A stretch of DNA of 46,060 bases, taken from contig CAZYCA010000033.1 of the NCBI GenBank assembly GCA_964645405.1, positions 1-46,060 of the forward strand, in the 5' to 3' direction. This document shows positions 1 through 8,286 of this stretch, in pieces (position 1 is the first letter of the stretch; every line of letters starts with the position of its first letter). A program made the position numbers and the translations under genes. The notes under the pieces are model-generated. The model was not told the DNA's origin, searched no databases, and saw only the letters and a list, made by a program, of their open reading frames with translations. This stretch comes from JAMWDF01 sp964645405. GTDB taxonomy: Bacteria > Ratteibacteria > UBA8468 > B48-G9 > DSTR01.

Positions 1-355
1 CTTTTCCCTCCACCCCATCCACGACCACGACCAACTTCCCCCCTCTTTCTGCCACATACGCCACCCTCCTGCTGTCAGGACTGAAAATCGGGTCACCTTC
101 TCCTATCCCGTCATACTCTTTTCCCTCCACCCCATCCACGACCACGACCCACTTCTCTCCTCTTCTTGCTGCATACGCCACCCTCCTGCTGTCAGGACTC
201 ACCTGAAGGGCAGATACGATTGAGGAATGAATCCTGCAAATCAGTTTTTCCGTAGGTGTCCTTTCACTCCCTGTCTGGGCTGGACATTCAGCCACCCATC
301 CTGCACACCCGAGCAGTACTCCTGTGAGAACCGCACATACTCCTCTCCTTGCCAT
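1..355 (-). CDS. Exported/lipoprotein-type protein with tandem propeller-like repeats (3' end outside the window)
   Basis: Reading leftwards from an ATG at 355, the frame is open to the window edge (118 codons seen). A strong ribosome-binding site (AAAGGAGG, five bases before the ATG) fixes the start. The first ~20 residues are a signal peptide ending in LLGCAG, which resembles a lipobox, so the product is probably exported and perhaps lipidated. After a short linker come two copies of a 39-residue unit that includes SPDSRRVAY, then a VVVVDGVEGKEYD stretch, and the second copy runs off the edge. SPDS...VAY is the hallmark of TolB/WD40-like beta-propeller blades. The copies are almost identical in DNA, with a period of 117 bases. 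The number of blades, any C-terminal domain and the function cannot be seen. Confidence 0.8.
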   Translation of the reverse strand, partial: MARRGVCAVLTGVLLGCAGWVAECPAQTGSERTPTEKLICRIHSSIVSALQVSPDSRRVAYAARRGEKWVVVVDGVEGKEYDGIGEGDPIFSPDSRRVAYVAERGGKLVVVVDGVEGK

Positions 356-407
356 TGTCCCTCCTTTCTGGCTGGCACGGTGAAGCCAGAGGTCTCCAGT
401 CAGTTGA

Positions 408-437
408 AGCGTACTTCCGCTTCCGCGCGGATGTCAA
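408..437 (-). promoter_or_regulatory. Weak candidate promoter for the repeat-protein gene
   Basis: On the minus strand a perfect TTGACA (437-432) lies about 80 bases before the start at 355. The best -10 at 18-base spacing is TACGCT (413-408), which matches only three positions. The -35 is striking but the -10 is poor, so this is tentative. Confidence 0.25.
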
Positions 438-488
438 GGTGTGCGTGTCTTCTTAGTCTTCGGGTCTCAGACAAATCAGGGGATTCTC

Positions 489-516
489 TTGACAGTACAC
501 ACGCGCGGGGTATAAT
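489..516 (+). promoter_or_regulatory. Consensus sigma70 promoter of the 5S rRNA gene
   Basis: TTGACA at 489-494 and TATAAT at 511-516 are both perfect matches, separated by 16 bases. The predicted start of transcription (about seven bases after the -10) coincides with the 5' end of the 5S rRNA, so the gene has its own promoter and is not only the tail of a larger rRNA operon. Confidence 0.85.
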
Positions 517-522
517 ATACGC

Positions 523-639
523 GCTCGGCAACCATAGCGGAAGGGTCACACCCGTTCCCATCCCGAACACGGTCGTTAAGCCTTCCAGCGCCGATGGTAC
601 TGCCTTCGAGAGGAGGTGGGAGAGTAGGTGTTGCCAGGG
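523..639 (+). rRNA. rrf: 5S ribosomal RNA
   Basis: The conserved 5S core is plain: CCATAGCGG, then GGTCACACCCGTTCCCATCC, GAACACGG, TTAAGC, CCAGCGCCGATGGTACTG and GGGAGAGTAGG. The ends pair to form helix I (GGCAAC with GTTGCC). The length (~117 bases) is normal. No 16S or 23S gene is in the window; the 5' side is occupied by a protein gene on the other strand and the 3' side by the EF-G-like operon. This is therefore a solitary 5S gene, known in some bacteria with unlinked rRNA genes. The ends are set by helix pairing and may be off by a few bases. Confidence 0.95.
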
Positions 640-649
640 ACATTTTTTT
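631..649 (+). terminator. Probable 5S rRNA terminator (T7 tract after helix I)
   Basis: The 3' strand of the closing helix of the 5S rRNA is followed, after a few bases, by seven T (643-649). Helix I could serve as the terminator stem; no separate hairpin is seen. Confidence 0.45.
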
Positions 650-652
650 ATG

Positions 653-681
653 TTGCCTTCCTCATTAATTTTCTGTATAAT
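653..681 (+). promoter_or_regulatory. Promoter of the EF-G-like/ruv/uppS operon
   Basis: TTGCCT (653-658), 17 bases, then a perfect TATAAT (676-681). It lies just beyond the 5S T-tract and about 68 bases before the first start codon. An AAGGAGG at 684-690 follows at once but has no start codon near it. Confidence 0.6.
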
Positions 682-748
682 ATAAGGAGGAAGAAAACTT
701 AAGGCCTTTTAAAACTGCACAGAAACATTTGTGTTCTGGAGGGAGCGA

Positions 749-2758
749 ATGGGAAACATTATCAACATAGGATTGTTTGGCCACAATAAGTCCGGGAAAA
801 CTGTTCTGGCAGAAGCTCTTCTTTTTCAGGCAAAAGCAATTGACCGGATGGGTGATATCAACGCCGGTACAACTACCCTTGATTATGATGAGGAAGCCAT
901 CAAAAGACAGATGAGTGTAAATGTTTCCATGGGTTTTTGTGAATGGAACAAAAAGAAAATTTATCTGGTAGATAGTCCCGGTTATATGGACTTTATCGGG
1001 GAGCAACTCAGTGCTCTGGAGGCCTGTGATATAGCCCTGGTTAACATTTCCGCGGACGAGGGTGTGGAAGTTGGTACGGAAAGACTATGGGAACTGATAA
1101 AGGGGAAGAAATTACCTGCGATGGCTTTTGTTAACAAGCTGGATTTGCCTGAGATTAATCTTAACAAGCTGTGGCAGGAGATGGAAGATTGTTTCCAGAG
1201 GAGACTGGTTTTTGTTACCTATCCTGCTTTTGAAAGCAACAAACTATCAGGTGTCATAAATGTTCTCCAGGATGAAAAGGTACAGTCAGAAATTCGCCAA
1301 AAAACTATGGACAGTCTGGCTGAACTTGATGATACCTTGATGGAAAAGTACCTGGAAACAGGTCAACTGACACAGGAGGAAATAACTGTTCTGTTAAAGA
1401 AGGGAATGAGGGAAGAAAAAATTATCCCGGTACTGTGTGGCAGTGCTACCAACCAGATTGGTATTGAGCAACTTCTTGATTTTCTTACAACCCATTTCCC
1501 TGCAAGTGACGAACTACCAGCCTTTACCGGTCGTGGGCCTGACGGTGAAGAAGTGAAAAGAGAAAGGAACGAGGAACAACCTCTCAGCGGGATCATTTTC
1601 AAAACCATCTCTGACCCCTTTGTCGGCAGACTTTCTTACCTGAAAGTCCGGTCTGGAAGGTTAATCTCTAACAGTGCGCTTTTTAATTCGTCAAAAGGTG
1701 TGAAGGAACGTCTGGGAAATCTTCTGCGACTTCAAGGAAAAAAACAGGAGCCGGTCAGCGAGGCTTTACCAGGTGAGATAGTGGCTGTGGCTAAACTGGC
1801 GGAATCAAGAACCTTTGATAGTTTCTGTGATTCTAACGGGGTAATTGTTTATCCGGTTCCTGCCATACCGGAAGGAGCTGTCTCCTATTCTATTACACCC
1901 AAAATAAAAGGGACTGAAGATAAACTGGGCAATGCCATTGGCAGGATTAGCGAAGAGGACCCCACTATCAGAGTTTTCAGGGATACGGAAACAGGGGAGA
2001 CAATTCTTTCTGGAATGGGGGATGTTCATCTGGATGTGACCATCAGCAGGTTTAAGAGCCGGTACGGTGTGGAGGTGGAAAAGGGCATACCTAAGATAGC
2101 CTATAAGGAAACGATAACCATTCCTGCCCAGGGTGAGGGTAAACATAAAAAACAAACTGGAGGTCGCGGTCAATACGGACATTGTTTTGTCAGGGTTGAA
2201 CCTTTACCCCGGGGAGCAGGATATGAATTCGTGGATGAGATTGTTGGTGGGGCTATTCCCCGCAACTTCATTCCCTCTGTAGAAAAAGGTGTCCGGGAAG
2301 GTCTCCTGCGGGGAGTATTGGCACGGTATCCCATCGTGGATATTAGAGTCCGTCTCTACGACGGTTCTTACCATGTTGTGGATTCTTCAGATATTGCCTT
2401 TCAACTGGCTGGAATTCTGGCTGTGCAAAAAGCTGTTGCCGAAGCCAAACCAATTTTGCTGGAACCAATTGTCAACGTGGAAATCAGGGTGCCTCAAGAG
2501 TTTGTTGGCGATGTTATTGGCAGTATCAATGCCAAAAGAGGAAGGGTTCTGGATATGTCCGGTACCGGTTCCACCCAGACGATTAAGGCTCAGGTTCCGC
2601 TGGCAGAGATGGCAAGCTATACCAGTGAAATTCGTTCCATCACCAGTGGCAAAGGTTCCTACACCATGGCTTTTTCCCACTACGAGGTTGTCCCTTCTCA
2701 TCTGGCGGAAAAGATTATTGAGGAAAGGCGTCGGGAAAGAGAAGAAAAGCAAGGGTAG
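749..2758 (+). CDS. EF-G-like translational GTPase (elongation factor G paralogue)
   Basis: The 669-residue product has the EF-G domain order: G domain, domain II, domains III-V. In the G domain, GHNKSGKT (11-18) is the P-loop, DSPGY (75-79) is G3 and NKLD is G4. Later, GGRGQYGH and the domain IV/V pattern ending in GSYTMAFSHYEVVP are clear. In canonical EF-G the P-loop is AHVDAGKT and G3 is DTPGH; the catalytic His is Tyr here. Both changes are typical of EF-G paralogues (the fusA2 type), whose role is not settled. GGAGGG at 738-743, five bases upstream, favours the ATG at 749 over an in-frame GTG at 731. It is the first gene of an operon reaching uppS. It is unlikely to be the only EF-G of the cell, but no other copy is in the window. 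Confidence 0.9.
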   Translation: MGNIINIGLFGHNKSGKTVLAEALLFQAKAIDRMGDINAGTTTLDYDEEAIKRQMSVNVSMGFCEWNKKKIYLVDSPGYMDFIGEQLSALEACDIALVNISADEGVEVGTERLWELIKGKKLPAMAFVNKLDLPEINLNKLWQEMEDCFQRRLVFVTYPAFESNKLSGVINVLQDEKVQSEIRQKTMDSLAELDDTLMEKYLETGQLTQEEITVLLKKGMREEKIIPVLCGSATNQIGIEQLLDFLTTHFPASDELPAFTGRGPDGEEVKRERNEEQPLSGIIFKTISDPFVGRLSYLKVRSGRLISNSALFNSSKGVKERLGNLLRLQGKKQEPVSEALPGEIVAVAKLAESRTFDSFCDSNGVIVYPVPAIPEGAVSYSITPKIKGTEDKLGNAIGRISEEDPTIRVFRDTETGETILSGMGDVHLDVTISRFKSRYGVEVEKGIPKIAYKETITIPAQGEGKHKKQTGGRGQYGHCFVRVEPLPRGAGYEFVDEIVGGAIPRNFIPSVEKGVREGLLRGVLARYPIVDIRVRLYDGSYHVVDSSDIAFQLAGILAVQKAVAEAKPILLEPIVNVEIRVPQEFVGDVIGSINAKRGRVLDMSGTGSTQTIKAQVPLAEMASYTSEIRSITSGKGSYTMAFSHYEVVPSHLAEKIIEERRREREEKQG

Positions 2759-2791
2759 GGAAGTGAAAAGCTGGGCAAGGGAAGATAAAGT

Positions 2792-3343
2792 ATGGTCAGG
2801 GTAGAAATCAAAGGGCTGGTAATTAATGTGAGCAGTCTTTCTCCGGTGGTTATCTTAAGGAGTAAAGACGGAGGTGTTTTACCCATCGTGATAGGTTTTT
2901 TTGAAGCCCAGGCTATTCTCCTTGGCCTGGAGAAACCTTCTCTGCCCAGGCCTTTAACCCATGATTTGATGAGGCATATTCTGGAAGAACTTGGTGGAAA
3001 GCTTTTGCGCCTGGAGATTCATAGTTTGAAAGAGAGTGTCTACTACGCCCATCTGGTTGTCCAGGTTCAGGGGGAGATAAAACTGGTGGACTGTCGGCCG
3101 AGTGATGGTTTAGCTCTGGCTTTACGTTGTGATGCCCCTGTTTTTGCCTCAGAGGAATTGCTGGAAAGTCCTGACTTCATCAAGGAATACGAAGGGGAAA
3201 AATTTATTAAGTCCAATCAGCTTGACCGGCCGATTGACATTAAAGAAGCAGAAGAATTCAGGAAAATCATTGAGGGTTTGAGTGCGAGGGAATTCTGGAA
3301 ACGGCTGAAACAGGAAACCGAATCAGAGTCTGAAGAAACTTAA
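2792..3343 (+). CDS. Bifunctional nuclease family protein (DUF151/BFN)
   Basis: 183 residues. The family's signatures are present in order: VLPIVIGFFEAQAI (29-42), RPLTHDL (53-59) and VDCRPSDGLALALR (99-112). The C-terminal part, after ~150, is charged and resembles the UVR-like tail found on many bacterial members. Family members have been reported as DNase/RNase in plants and are widespread but poorly characterised in bacteria. It lies 33 bases after the EF-G-like gene and 30 before yebC, so it is part of the same operon. The family assignment is firm; activity in this organism is inference. Confidence 0.88.
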   Translation: MVRVEIKGLVINVSSLSPVVILRSKDGGVLPIVIGFFEAQAILLGLEKPSLPRPLTHDLMRHILEELGGKLLRLEIHSLKESVYYAHLVVQVQGEIKLVDCRPSDGLALALRCDAPVFASEELLESPDFIKEYEGEKFIKSNQLDRPIDIKEAEEFRKIIEGLSAREFWKRLKQETESESEET

Positions 3344-3373
3344 GCAGGTGACAAAAACGACCGGGAGGTGCGT

Positions 3374-4126
3374 ATGTCCGGACATTCCAAGTGGGCCAGT
3401 ATCAAGCACAAAAAAATGGCTACTGATGCTAAAAGGGGAAAGGCTTTCACCAAACTGATTCGGGAAATAATGATGGCAGCCAAGATGGGAGGTCCTAATC
3501 CTGAATCTAACCCTCGCCTGCGGATAGCCATTGAGCGGGCTAAGAGCATTAATATGCCCAATGATAATATTCAGCGGGCTATTAAGAAAGGTAGCGGTGA
3601 GGAAGGAGGAGTAACTCTGGAGGCGGTCACCTACGAGGGTTACGGTCCAGGTGGGGTGGCTATCTATGTGGAGGCTTTAACTGATAATAAGAACAGGTGT
3701 GCTGCAGAGATTCGTTCTCTCTTTTCCAGGCACAACGGTAATATGGCTGGGGCAGGAAGTGTGGCCTGGATTTTTGAGAGGAAAGGACATATTACCCTGA
3801 AAAAGGACCAGATTGGAGAAGATGACCTGATGGGAATAGTTCTGGATGCCGGAGCTGAAGATTTACAGACAGTGGATGACCATTATGAGATTACAGCAGC
3901 TCCAGAAAATTTTGAAAAGTTGAAAAAGACACTGGAAGAGAAAGGACTGAAACTTGACCAGGCAGCAGTGACCTTAATTCCTAAAAATACTGTTCATCTG
4001 GAAGGGAAAGAAGCAGAACAGCTTTTGAAACTCCTGGACCAGTTAGAAGAATGTGATGATGTTCAGAATGTATACGCCAATTTTGATATTGCGGATGATG
4101 TTCTGGAAGCTGTTTCCAGGGAGTAG
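3374..4126 (+). CDS. yebC: YebC/PmpR family protein
   Basis: The 250-residue product starts MSGHSKWASIKHKK, the universal N-terminus of the family, and keeps RIAIERAKSINMPNDNI, the YEGYGPGGVA motif and the typical acidic C-terminal third. GGGAGG at 3363-3368 favours the ATG at 3374 over a GTG six bases upstream. YebC proteins have been described as DNA-binding regulators and, more recently, as translation factors that relieve ribosome stalling. Its place directly before ruvCAB is a common arrangement across bacteria. Confidence 0.95.
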   Translation: MSGHSKWASIKHKKMATDAKRGKAFTKLIREIMMAAKMGGPNPESNPRLRIAIERAKSINMPNDNIQRAIKKGSGEEGGVTLEAVTYEGYGPGGVAIYVEALTDNKNRCAAEIRSLFSRHNGNMAGAGSVAWIFERKGHITLKKDQIGEDDLMGIVLDAGAEDLQTVDDHYEITAAPENFEKLKKTLEEKGLKLDQAAVTLIPKNTVHLEGKEAEQLLKLLDQLEECDDVQNVYANFDIADDVLEAVSRE

Positions 4127-4179
4127 CTTTTCCACGGAAAGTTCTTATCAGAGACAAACTCCAAGGGAGTCCTGGGACT

Positions 4180-4665
4180 TTGATAATACTTGGTATTGAC
4201 CCGGCAGTCAATAATCTGGGATATGGTGTTATTGAAAACAGCAGGAGTTTTATCAGGGTACTGAGAAGCGGTTGTTTGAGACCTGGCTTTAGGAAATCTT
4301 TTGAAGAAAAACTCGCTTTCTTCTGCACAGAATTAGAGAATCTTATTCAGCAGGTCAGACCTGAAAAAATAGCCATTGAGGAGATTTATGTTGGCGATAA
4401 CATCCGGGTGGCTTTGAAGATTGGCCAGGTTATCGGGCTGGTTATGGGGCTGGGATTAAAAAAAGGTATTCCCTGCCTTCTTATCCCGGTGCGGGAGGTA
4501 AAACAGACAATTGTAGGTACAGGCAGTGCCCAGAAAGAGCAGGTCAAATTTATGGTGGAAAAATTAACCGGAATTACCGGCCTTAAAAGTTTTGACGAGA
4601 GCGATGCTTTAGCCGTGGCTATTACCTGTGCAAACTGCGGAGGGTTTGGTGATCGGTCAGATTGA
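4180..4665 (+). CDS. ruvC: Holliday junction endonuclease RuvC
   Basis: 161 residues, normal for the family. RuvC resolves Holliday junctions in recombinational repair with RuvAB. The four acidic catalytic residues are present: D7 in ILGID, E67 in AIEE, and D139 and D142 in FDESDALAVA. Translation appears to begin at TTG (4180), because the first residues IILGIDPA sit exactly where the family starts and no ATG or GTG lies in frame nearby. A modest AAGGGAG lies about ten bases upstream. It overlaps ruvA by 17 bases, indicating translational coupling. Confidence 0.95.
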   Translation: MIILGIDPAVNNLGYGVIENSRSFIRVLRSGCLRPGFRKSFEEKLAFFCTELENLIQQVRPEKIAIEEIYVGDNIRVALKIGQVIGLVMGLGLKKGIPCLLIPVREVKQTIVGTGSAQKEQVKFMVEKLTGITGLKSFDESDALAVAITCANCGGFGDRSD

Positions 4666-5239
4666 GGGCCGGCTGATAGAAAAAAACCCGACCCAGATTA
4701 TGGTAGATGTCAACGGGATCGGGTATCTGGTGCAGGTACCGCTTACTGTTTATGAAACCCTGGGTGAATGTGGAAGCATGGTCCGTCTTTATACCCTGCT
4801 TTTTGTCCGGGAGGAAAAACTGGAACTTTATGGTTTTGCCAGCCAGTCAGAACGTCATTTATTTGAACTTTTGATAACTATTCCCGGGGTTGGGCCCAGG
4901 GTGGCTTTAAGGATTCTTTCCGGGATGACACCCTCCCAGTTACAGGAAGCAATTCTCAGGCAGGATACTTCTTTGTTGACCAGGATTCCAGGGATAGGTA
5001 AAAAAATTGGTGAGCGGCTTGTGACAGAACTGAAGGAACAGATAGGCAAAGTACCGGTAGAGGGAAAAATTAGTCTGGAAGGAATTTCCGAGGTAGTCGT
5101 TGATGCGATTGAAGCACTGGTAATTCTCGGCTATAAAAAAAGTCAGGCTACAGCCTGTATCAATGCCATTGCCAGGGAATTACAGGGGAAGCGTTTAACT
5201 GCAGAGTTGCTTATCAAAGAAGCTCTGAAAAGAATTTAG
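4649..5239 (+). CDS. ruvA: Holliday junction branch-migration protein RuvA
   Basis: 196 residues. It begins at GTG 4649 (VIGQIEGRL, the usual RuvA N-terminus), with GGAGGG at 4639-4644 four bases upstream; an ATG 21 bases earlier would give an atypical extension. Domain I (OB fold) is followed by the helix-hairpin-helix pair (IPGVGPRVA and IPGIGKKIGERL) and a C-terminal domain III that contacts RuvB. RuvA tetramers hold the four-way junction. The start lies inside the end of ruvC. Confidence 0.95.
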   Translation: MIGQIEGRLIEKNPTQIMVDVNGIGYLVQVPLTVYETLGECGSMVRLYTLLFVREEKLELYGFASQSERHLFELLITIPGVGPRVALRILSGMTPSQLQEAILRQDTSLLTRIPGIGKKIGERLVTELKEQIGKVPVEGKISLEGISEVVVDAIEALVILGYKKSQATACINAIARELQGKRLTAELLIKEALKRI

Positions 5240-5255
5240 GAACAATAGCAGAAAG

Positions 5256-6293
5256 ATGGAAAAGAAGAAAAATTTAGAGGAAATAAGGCCCACAGCAGGA
5301 ATTCCTACCTCCGAGGACATCAGGTATGAAGTGGCATTACGACCAAAGAGTTTTGCGGAGTTTGTAGGACAGACCAGAGTTAAGGAAAACCTCGAAGTTT
5401 TCATCAGTGCTGCTAAGGGTCGGAAAGAGGTGTTAGACCATGTTCTTTTCCATGGTCCGCCAGGTATAGGGAAGACTACCTTAGCCTATATTATTGCTGA
5501 AGCTATGCAGGTGGCAATCAAAGCCACCTCTGGCCCGGTCATAGAAAAAGCAGGGGATCTGGCTGGAATTCTTACCAATCTGAACGAACGGGATATTCTG
5601 TTCATTGATGAGATTCACCGGCTTCCCCGTACAATTGAAGAATATCTTTACAGTGCCATGGAAGATTTTTCCATAGATATCATGCTGGGAGATGGTCCCA
5701 GGGCGCGGACAGTAAAAATTCCAATTAAGCCATTTACCCTGGTGGGTGCTACCACCAGGATTGGTTTGCTGACTTCACCTTTGAGAAACCGCTTTGGGAT
5801 TATTCATCGTTTAGACTATTACACGGCTGAAGAACTTACCCAGATTGTATTACGGTCCAGCGAGATTCTGAAGGTGAAAATTGAAGAATCCGGAGCCGAA
5901 GAGATTGCCCGTCGTGCCCGTGGCACTCCGAGGGTAGCGAACAGGCTCTTACGTCGGGTAAGGGATTATGCTCAGGTGAAGGGGAAAGGCGTGATAACCC
6001 ACCAGGTGGCATGTCTGGCTCTGGATATGATGGATGTGGACAGTGAAGGACTGGATGAAATGGATAAGACCATTCTTTCCACTATTATTCACAAGTTCGG
6101 GGGAGGTCCTGTAGGGTTGAAAAGTCTGGCGATAGCAGTCGGGGAAGAAACAGATACTATCGAAGAAGTATATGAAAGTTTTCTTGTCCGCAAAGGGTTC
6201 TTGAAAAGAACTGCCCAGGGTCGTGTCACGACATCCCTGGCTTACAAACATCTGGGATTAACCGCACCGGAACAACAGGGTCGTCTTCTTTAA
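5256..6293 (+). CDS. ruvB: Holliday junction ATP-dependent helicase RuvB
   Basis: 345 residues, the normal length. The AAA+ motor that drives branch migration has Walker A GPPGIGKTT (67-75), Walker B with DEIH (118-121), the sensor-1 region TLVGATTRIG (161-170) and the arginine-finger segment SPLRNRFG near 174-181. The C-terminal winged-helix domain follows. The ribosome-binding site is weak (GCAGAAAG), so translation probably depends on ruvA, which ends 16 bases upstream. Confidence 0.96.
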   Translation: MEKKKNLEEIRPTAGIPTSEDIRYEVALRPKSFAEFVGQTRVKENLEVFISAAKGRKEVLDHVLFHGPPGIGKTTLAYIIAEAMQVAIKATSGPVIEKAGDLAGILTNLNERDILFIDEIHRLPRTIEEYLYSAMEDFSIDIMLGDGPRARTVKIPIKPFTLVGATTRIGLLTSPLRNRFGIIHRLDYYTAEELTQIVLRSSEILKVKIEESGAEEIARRARGTPRVANRLLRRVRDYAQVKGKGVITHQVACLALDMMDVDSEGLDEMDKTILSTIIHKFGGGPVGLKSLAIAVGEETDTIEEVYESFLVRKGFLKRTAQGRVTTSLAYKHLGLTAPEQQGRLL

Positions 6294-6295
6294 TC

Positions 6296-7057
6296 ATGAT
6301 AACAACGCAAGAAAGAAAGGATTGTGCTAATGGTGTTATCACCCTGGAAGCCAGAAACTTGCGGAAGGCTTACCGCAACAAACTGGCTGTGAGGGATGTT
6401 TCCCTGAAGCTTTGTGCCGGAACTGTTGTTGGTCTTTTAGGACCAAACGGAGCAGGAAAAACTACTACCTTTGAAATGGTTACTGGTTTCTTGAAACCCA
6501 GTTCTGGCAAAATACTTTTAGGGGAAAAAGATATTACCTATCTTCCAGTCTGGAAGCGAGCCAGGCTCGGTCTGGCTTATCTACCTCAGGAGATGGCACT
6601 CTTTGAGAAACTTACGGTAGAGGAGAATCTCCTTATTATCCTGGAAAGTTTCCGGAAAAATTATGAGGAAATGAAAGCTGAATCTCAGAGACTTCTTAAT
6701 AAGCTTGGTCTCTGGGGATTGAGGCAGCAGATTGCCGGAAGTCTTTCTGGTGGAGAAAAAAGACGTCTGGAGATTGCCCGGAGTCTTATCAATCAACCGC
6801 ACTTTTTTCTTCTGGATGAACCTTTTTCCGGGATTGACCCCAAGACTGTAGCAGAGATACAGGATATTGTCCTGGCACTGAAAAGTGAAGGAATCGGTAT
6901 TCTTCTGACTGATCATAATGTGCGCGATACCTTGCATATTACGGATAGAGCCTACCTGATTTATGAAGGAGAAATTTTGCTGGAAGGTAGCCCTGGAGAA
7001 ATCCTGCAGCACCCTGATTCCAGAAAACTTTATTTAGGAGAACGTTTTCATTTATGA
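6296..7057 (+). CDS. lptB: LPS export ABC transporter ATP-binding protein LptB
   Basis: 253 residues. Walker A is GPNGAGKTT (49-57), the signature is SLSGGEKRRLEIAR (149-162), Walker B is FLLDEP (171-176), and the switch His is in LTDHNVR (204-210). The KRR signature, the conserved PQEMALFEKLTVEENL segment and the length identify LptB rather than a branched-chain amino-acid importer. LptB2FG drives lipopolysaccharide from the inner to the outer membrane, so the host is expected to have an outer membrane. The start lies two bases after ruvB. No lptFG, lptA or lptC is in the window. Confidence 0.92.
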   Translation: MITTQERKDCANGVITLEARNLRKAYRNKLAVRDVSLKLCAGTVVGLLGPNGAGKTTTFEMVTGFLKPSSGKILLGEKDITYLPVWKRARLGLAYLPQEMALFEKLTVEENLLIILESFRKNYEEMKAESQRLLNKLGLWGLRQQIAGSLSGGEKRRLEIARSLINQPHFFLLDEPFSGIDPKTVAEIQDIVLALKSEGIGILLTDHNVRDTLHITDRAYLIYEGEILLEGSPGEILQHPDSRKLYLGERFHL

Positions 7058-7752
7058 GGCAGGAACAGACAAATCCCCGGCACATTGCTTTTATCATGGA
7101 TGGAAACGGAAGGTGGGCAACTCAGCATGGTTTGCCGCGGGTGGCTGGTCACCGGGAAGGATTGAAGGCTGTCCGGGCTGTGGTGGAAGCTGCCCAGGAA
7201 AACAAAATTCATTTCCTTACGCTTTATTCTTTCTCTACAGAAAACTGGAAACGTCCAGGAAATGAAGTGCGCTTTCTTTTTTCTCTGATGCAGGAAAGAC
7301 TGAGAAAGGAAGCCAGCGAACTTCATAGCCATAATGTACGGGTAAGATTTATTGGTTTCCGTTCCGCCCTTCCACCTTCCCTTCAGAATATTATGGCAGA
7401 GGTAGAAGCTCTCACGGGAAAAAATACTGGTTTAACTCTGACTTTTGCGATAAACTATGGTGGCCGGCAGGAAATTGTGGAAGCAATCAAAAGGATTTTA
7501 CAGGAGAAAAAATCACCGGAGGAAATCAATGAGGAAACTTTTTCCCAATATTTATCCGGTTGTTTCCTGCCAGACCCGGATATCATTGTGCGCACTGCAG
7601 GAGAACAAAGGTTAAGCAATTTTCTCCTCTGGCAGTCTGCCTATTCTGAATTTTATTTTACTGAAAAACTATGGCCTGATTTCGGGAAAGAAGATTTCGC
7701 CGCTGTACTGGCAGAGTACAGACGTCGGCACCGGAAGTTTGGTGGACTGTAA
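7054..7752 (+). CDS. uppS: Undecaprenyl diphosphate synthase (cis-prenyltransferase)
   Basis: 232 residues. The enzyme extends farnesyl diphosphate with isopentenyl units to make the C55 carrier lipid for cell-wall and LPS synthesis. Visible motifs are HIAFIMDGNGRWA (D16 is the catalytic Mg-binding Asp), TLYSFSTENWKRP, and DPDIIVRTAGEQRLSNFLLWQ near the C-terminus. The start overlaps the lptB stop (ATGA). It is the last clear member of the housekeeping operon. Its substrate could be supplied by the polyprenyl synthase at 37028-38074. Confidence 0.95.
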   Translation: MRQEQTNPRHIAFIMDGNGRWATQHGLPRVAGHREGLKAVRAVVEAAQENKIHFLTLYSFSTENWKRPGNEVRFLFSLMQERLRKEASELHSHNVRVRFIGFRSALPPSLQNIMAEVEALTGKNTGLTLTFAINYGGRQEIVEAIKRILQEKKSPEEINEETFSQYLSGCFLPDPDIIVRTAGEQRLSNFLLWQSAYSEFYFTEKLWPDFGKEDFAAVLAEYRRRHRKFGGL

Positions 7753-7818
7753 GTCCTTTACAGGTAAGTTGCAGACAATTTCTGGCTGAGGAGAAAAGTA
7801 AAACAACAGGAGGAAACT

Positions 7819-8286
7819 ATGGACTGGACAAAAAAAGTGGAATTGTCAGGGAAGGAGAGAAAAAAAGCGTTGTCTTCTGCCAGGAGAAGACTTAAAAAAT
7901 GGGGGCTCGCAATGCCGGCTGTTTTTTCTCCCCTTGTTTTCAATTTTGGACGCAACGATTTTTCCAGATGGGGACATATTGAGTACTGGATAGCCAATGA
8001 AGAAAAGGTTGGTTACTGCGGTAAGTTCCTTTTCATGTTCAAAGGCCAGACATGTCTGGCTCACTACCACCCTAAGAAGCATGAGACCTTTTTTATTGTG
8101 AAAGGTAAAGTGGCAATGCATTTGAAAAGCAAGAAACTCCTGATGAAGCCAGGTGATGTTTTACCTATGCCCCCGCGTACCATGCACAGTTTCACTGCCA
8201 TGACTGATGCTTTGATTCTGGAAGTTTCCCTGCCCTCTCTGAAAGGAGACAACATTTTTCAGGATAAGAAACTTGGTGTGGTGTAG
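7819..8286 (+). CDS. Cupin-domain protein, possibly a sugar isomerase
   Basis: 155 residues, one cupin barrel. The metal site is clear: HYHPKKHETFF (His, His, Glu) in the first motif and PPRTMH in the second. HxHxKKxETF followed by PGD..MPPxTMHSF resembles the D-lyxose isomerase-type and related sugar-binding cupins, but the family is too broad to assign a reaction. A good ribosome-binding site (AGGAGG) precedes the ATG. It lies 66 bases after uppS and may be transcribed with it. The insertion sequence begins shortly after its stop codon. Confidence 0.75.
   Translation: MDWTKKVELSGKERKKALSSARRRLKKWGLAMPAVFSPLVFNFGRNDFSRWGHIEYWIANEEKVGYCGKFLFMFKGQTCLAHYHPKKHETFFIVKGKVAMHLKSKKLLMKPGDVLPMPPRTMHSFTAMTDALILEVSLPSLKGDNIFQDKKLGVV

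Noticed and set aside
1..240. CRISPR-like array from the 117-bp repeats
   Set aside because: Repeats are long, contiguous and in frame, without unique spacers; they encode protein repeats.
227..685. 152-codon plus-strand frame over 227-685
   Set aside because: It runs antisense to the start of the repeat-protein gene and straight through the 5S rRNA; no ribosome-binding site and no recognisable protein.
684..730. AAGGAGG at 684-690 as a start site of a small gene
   Set aside because: No ATG, GTG or TTG lies within a suitable distance; the first real start is 749 with its own site.
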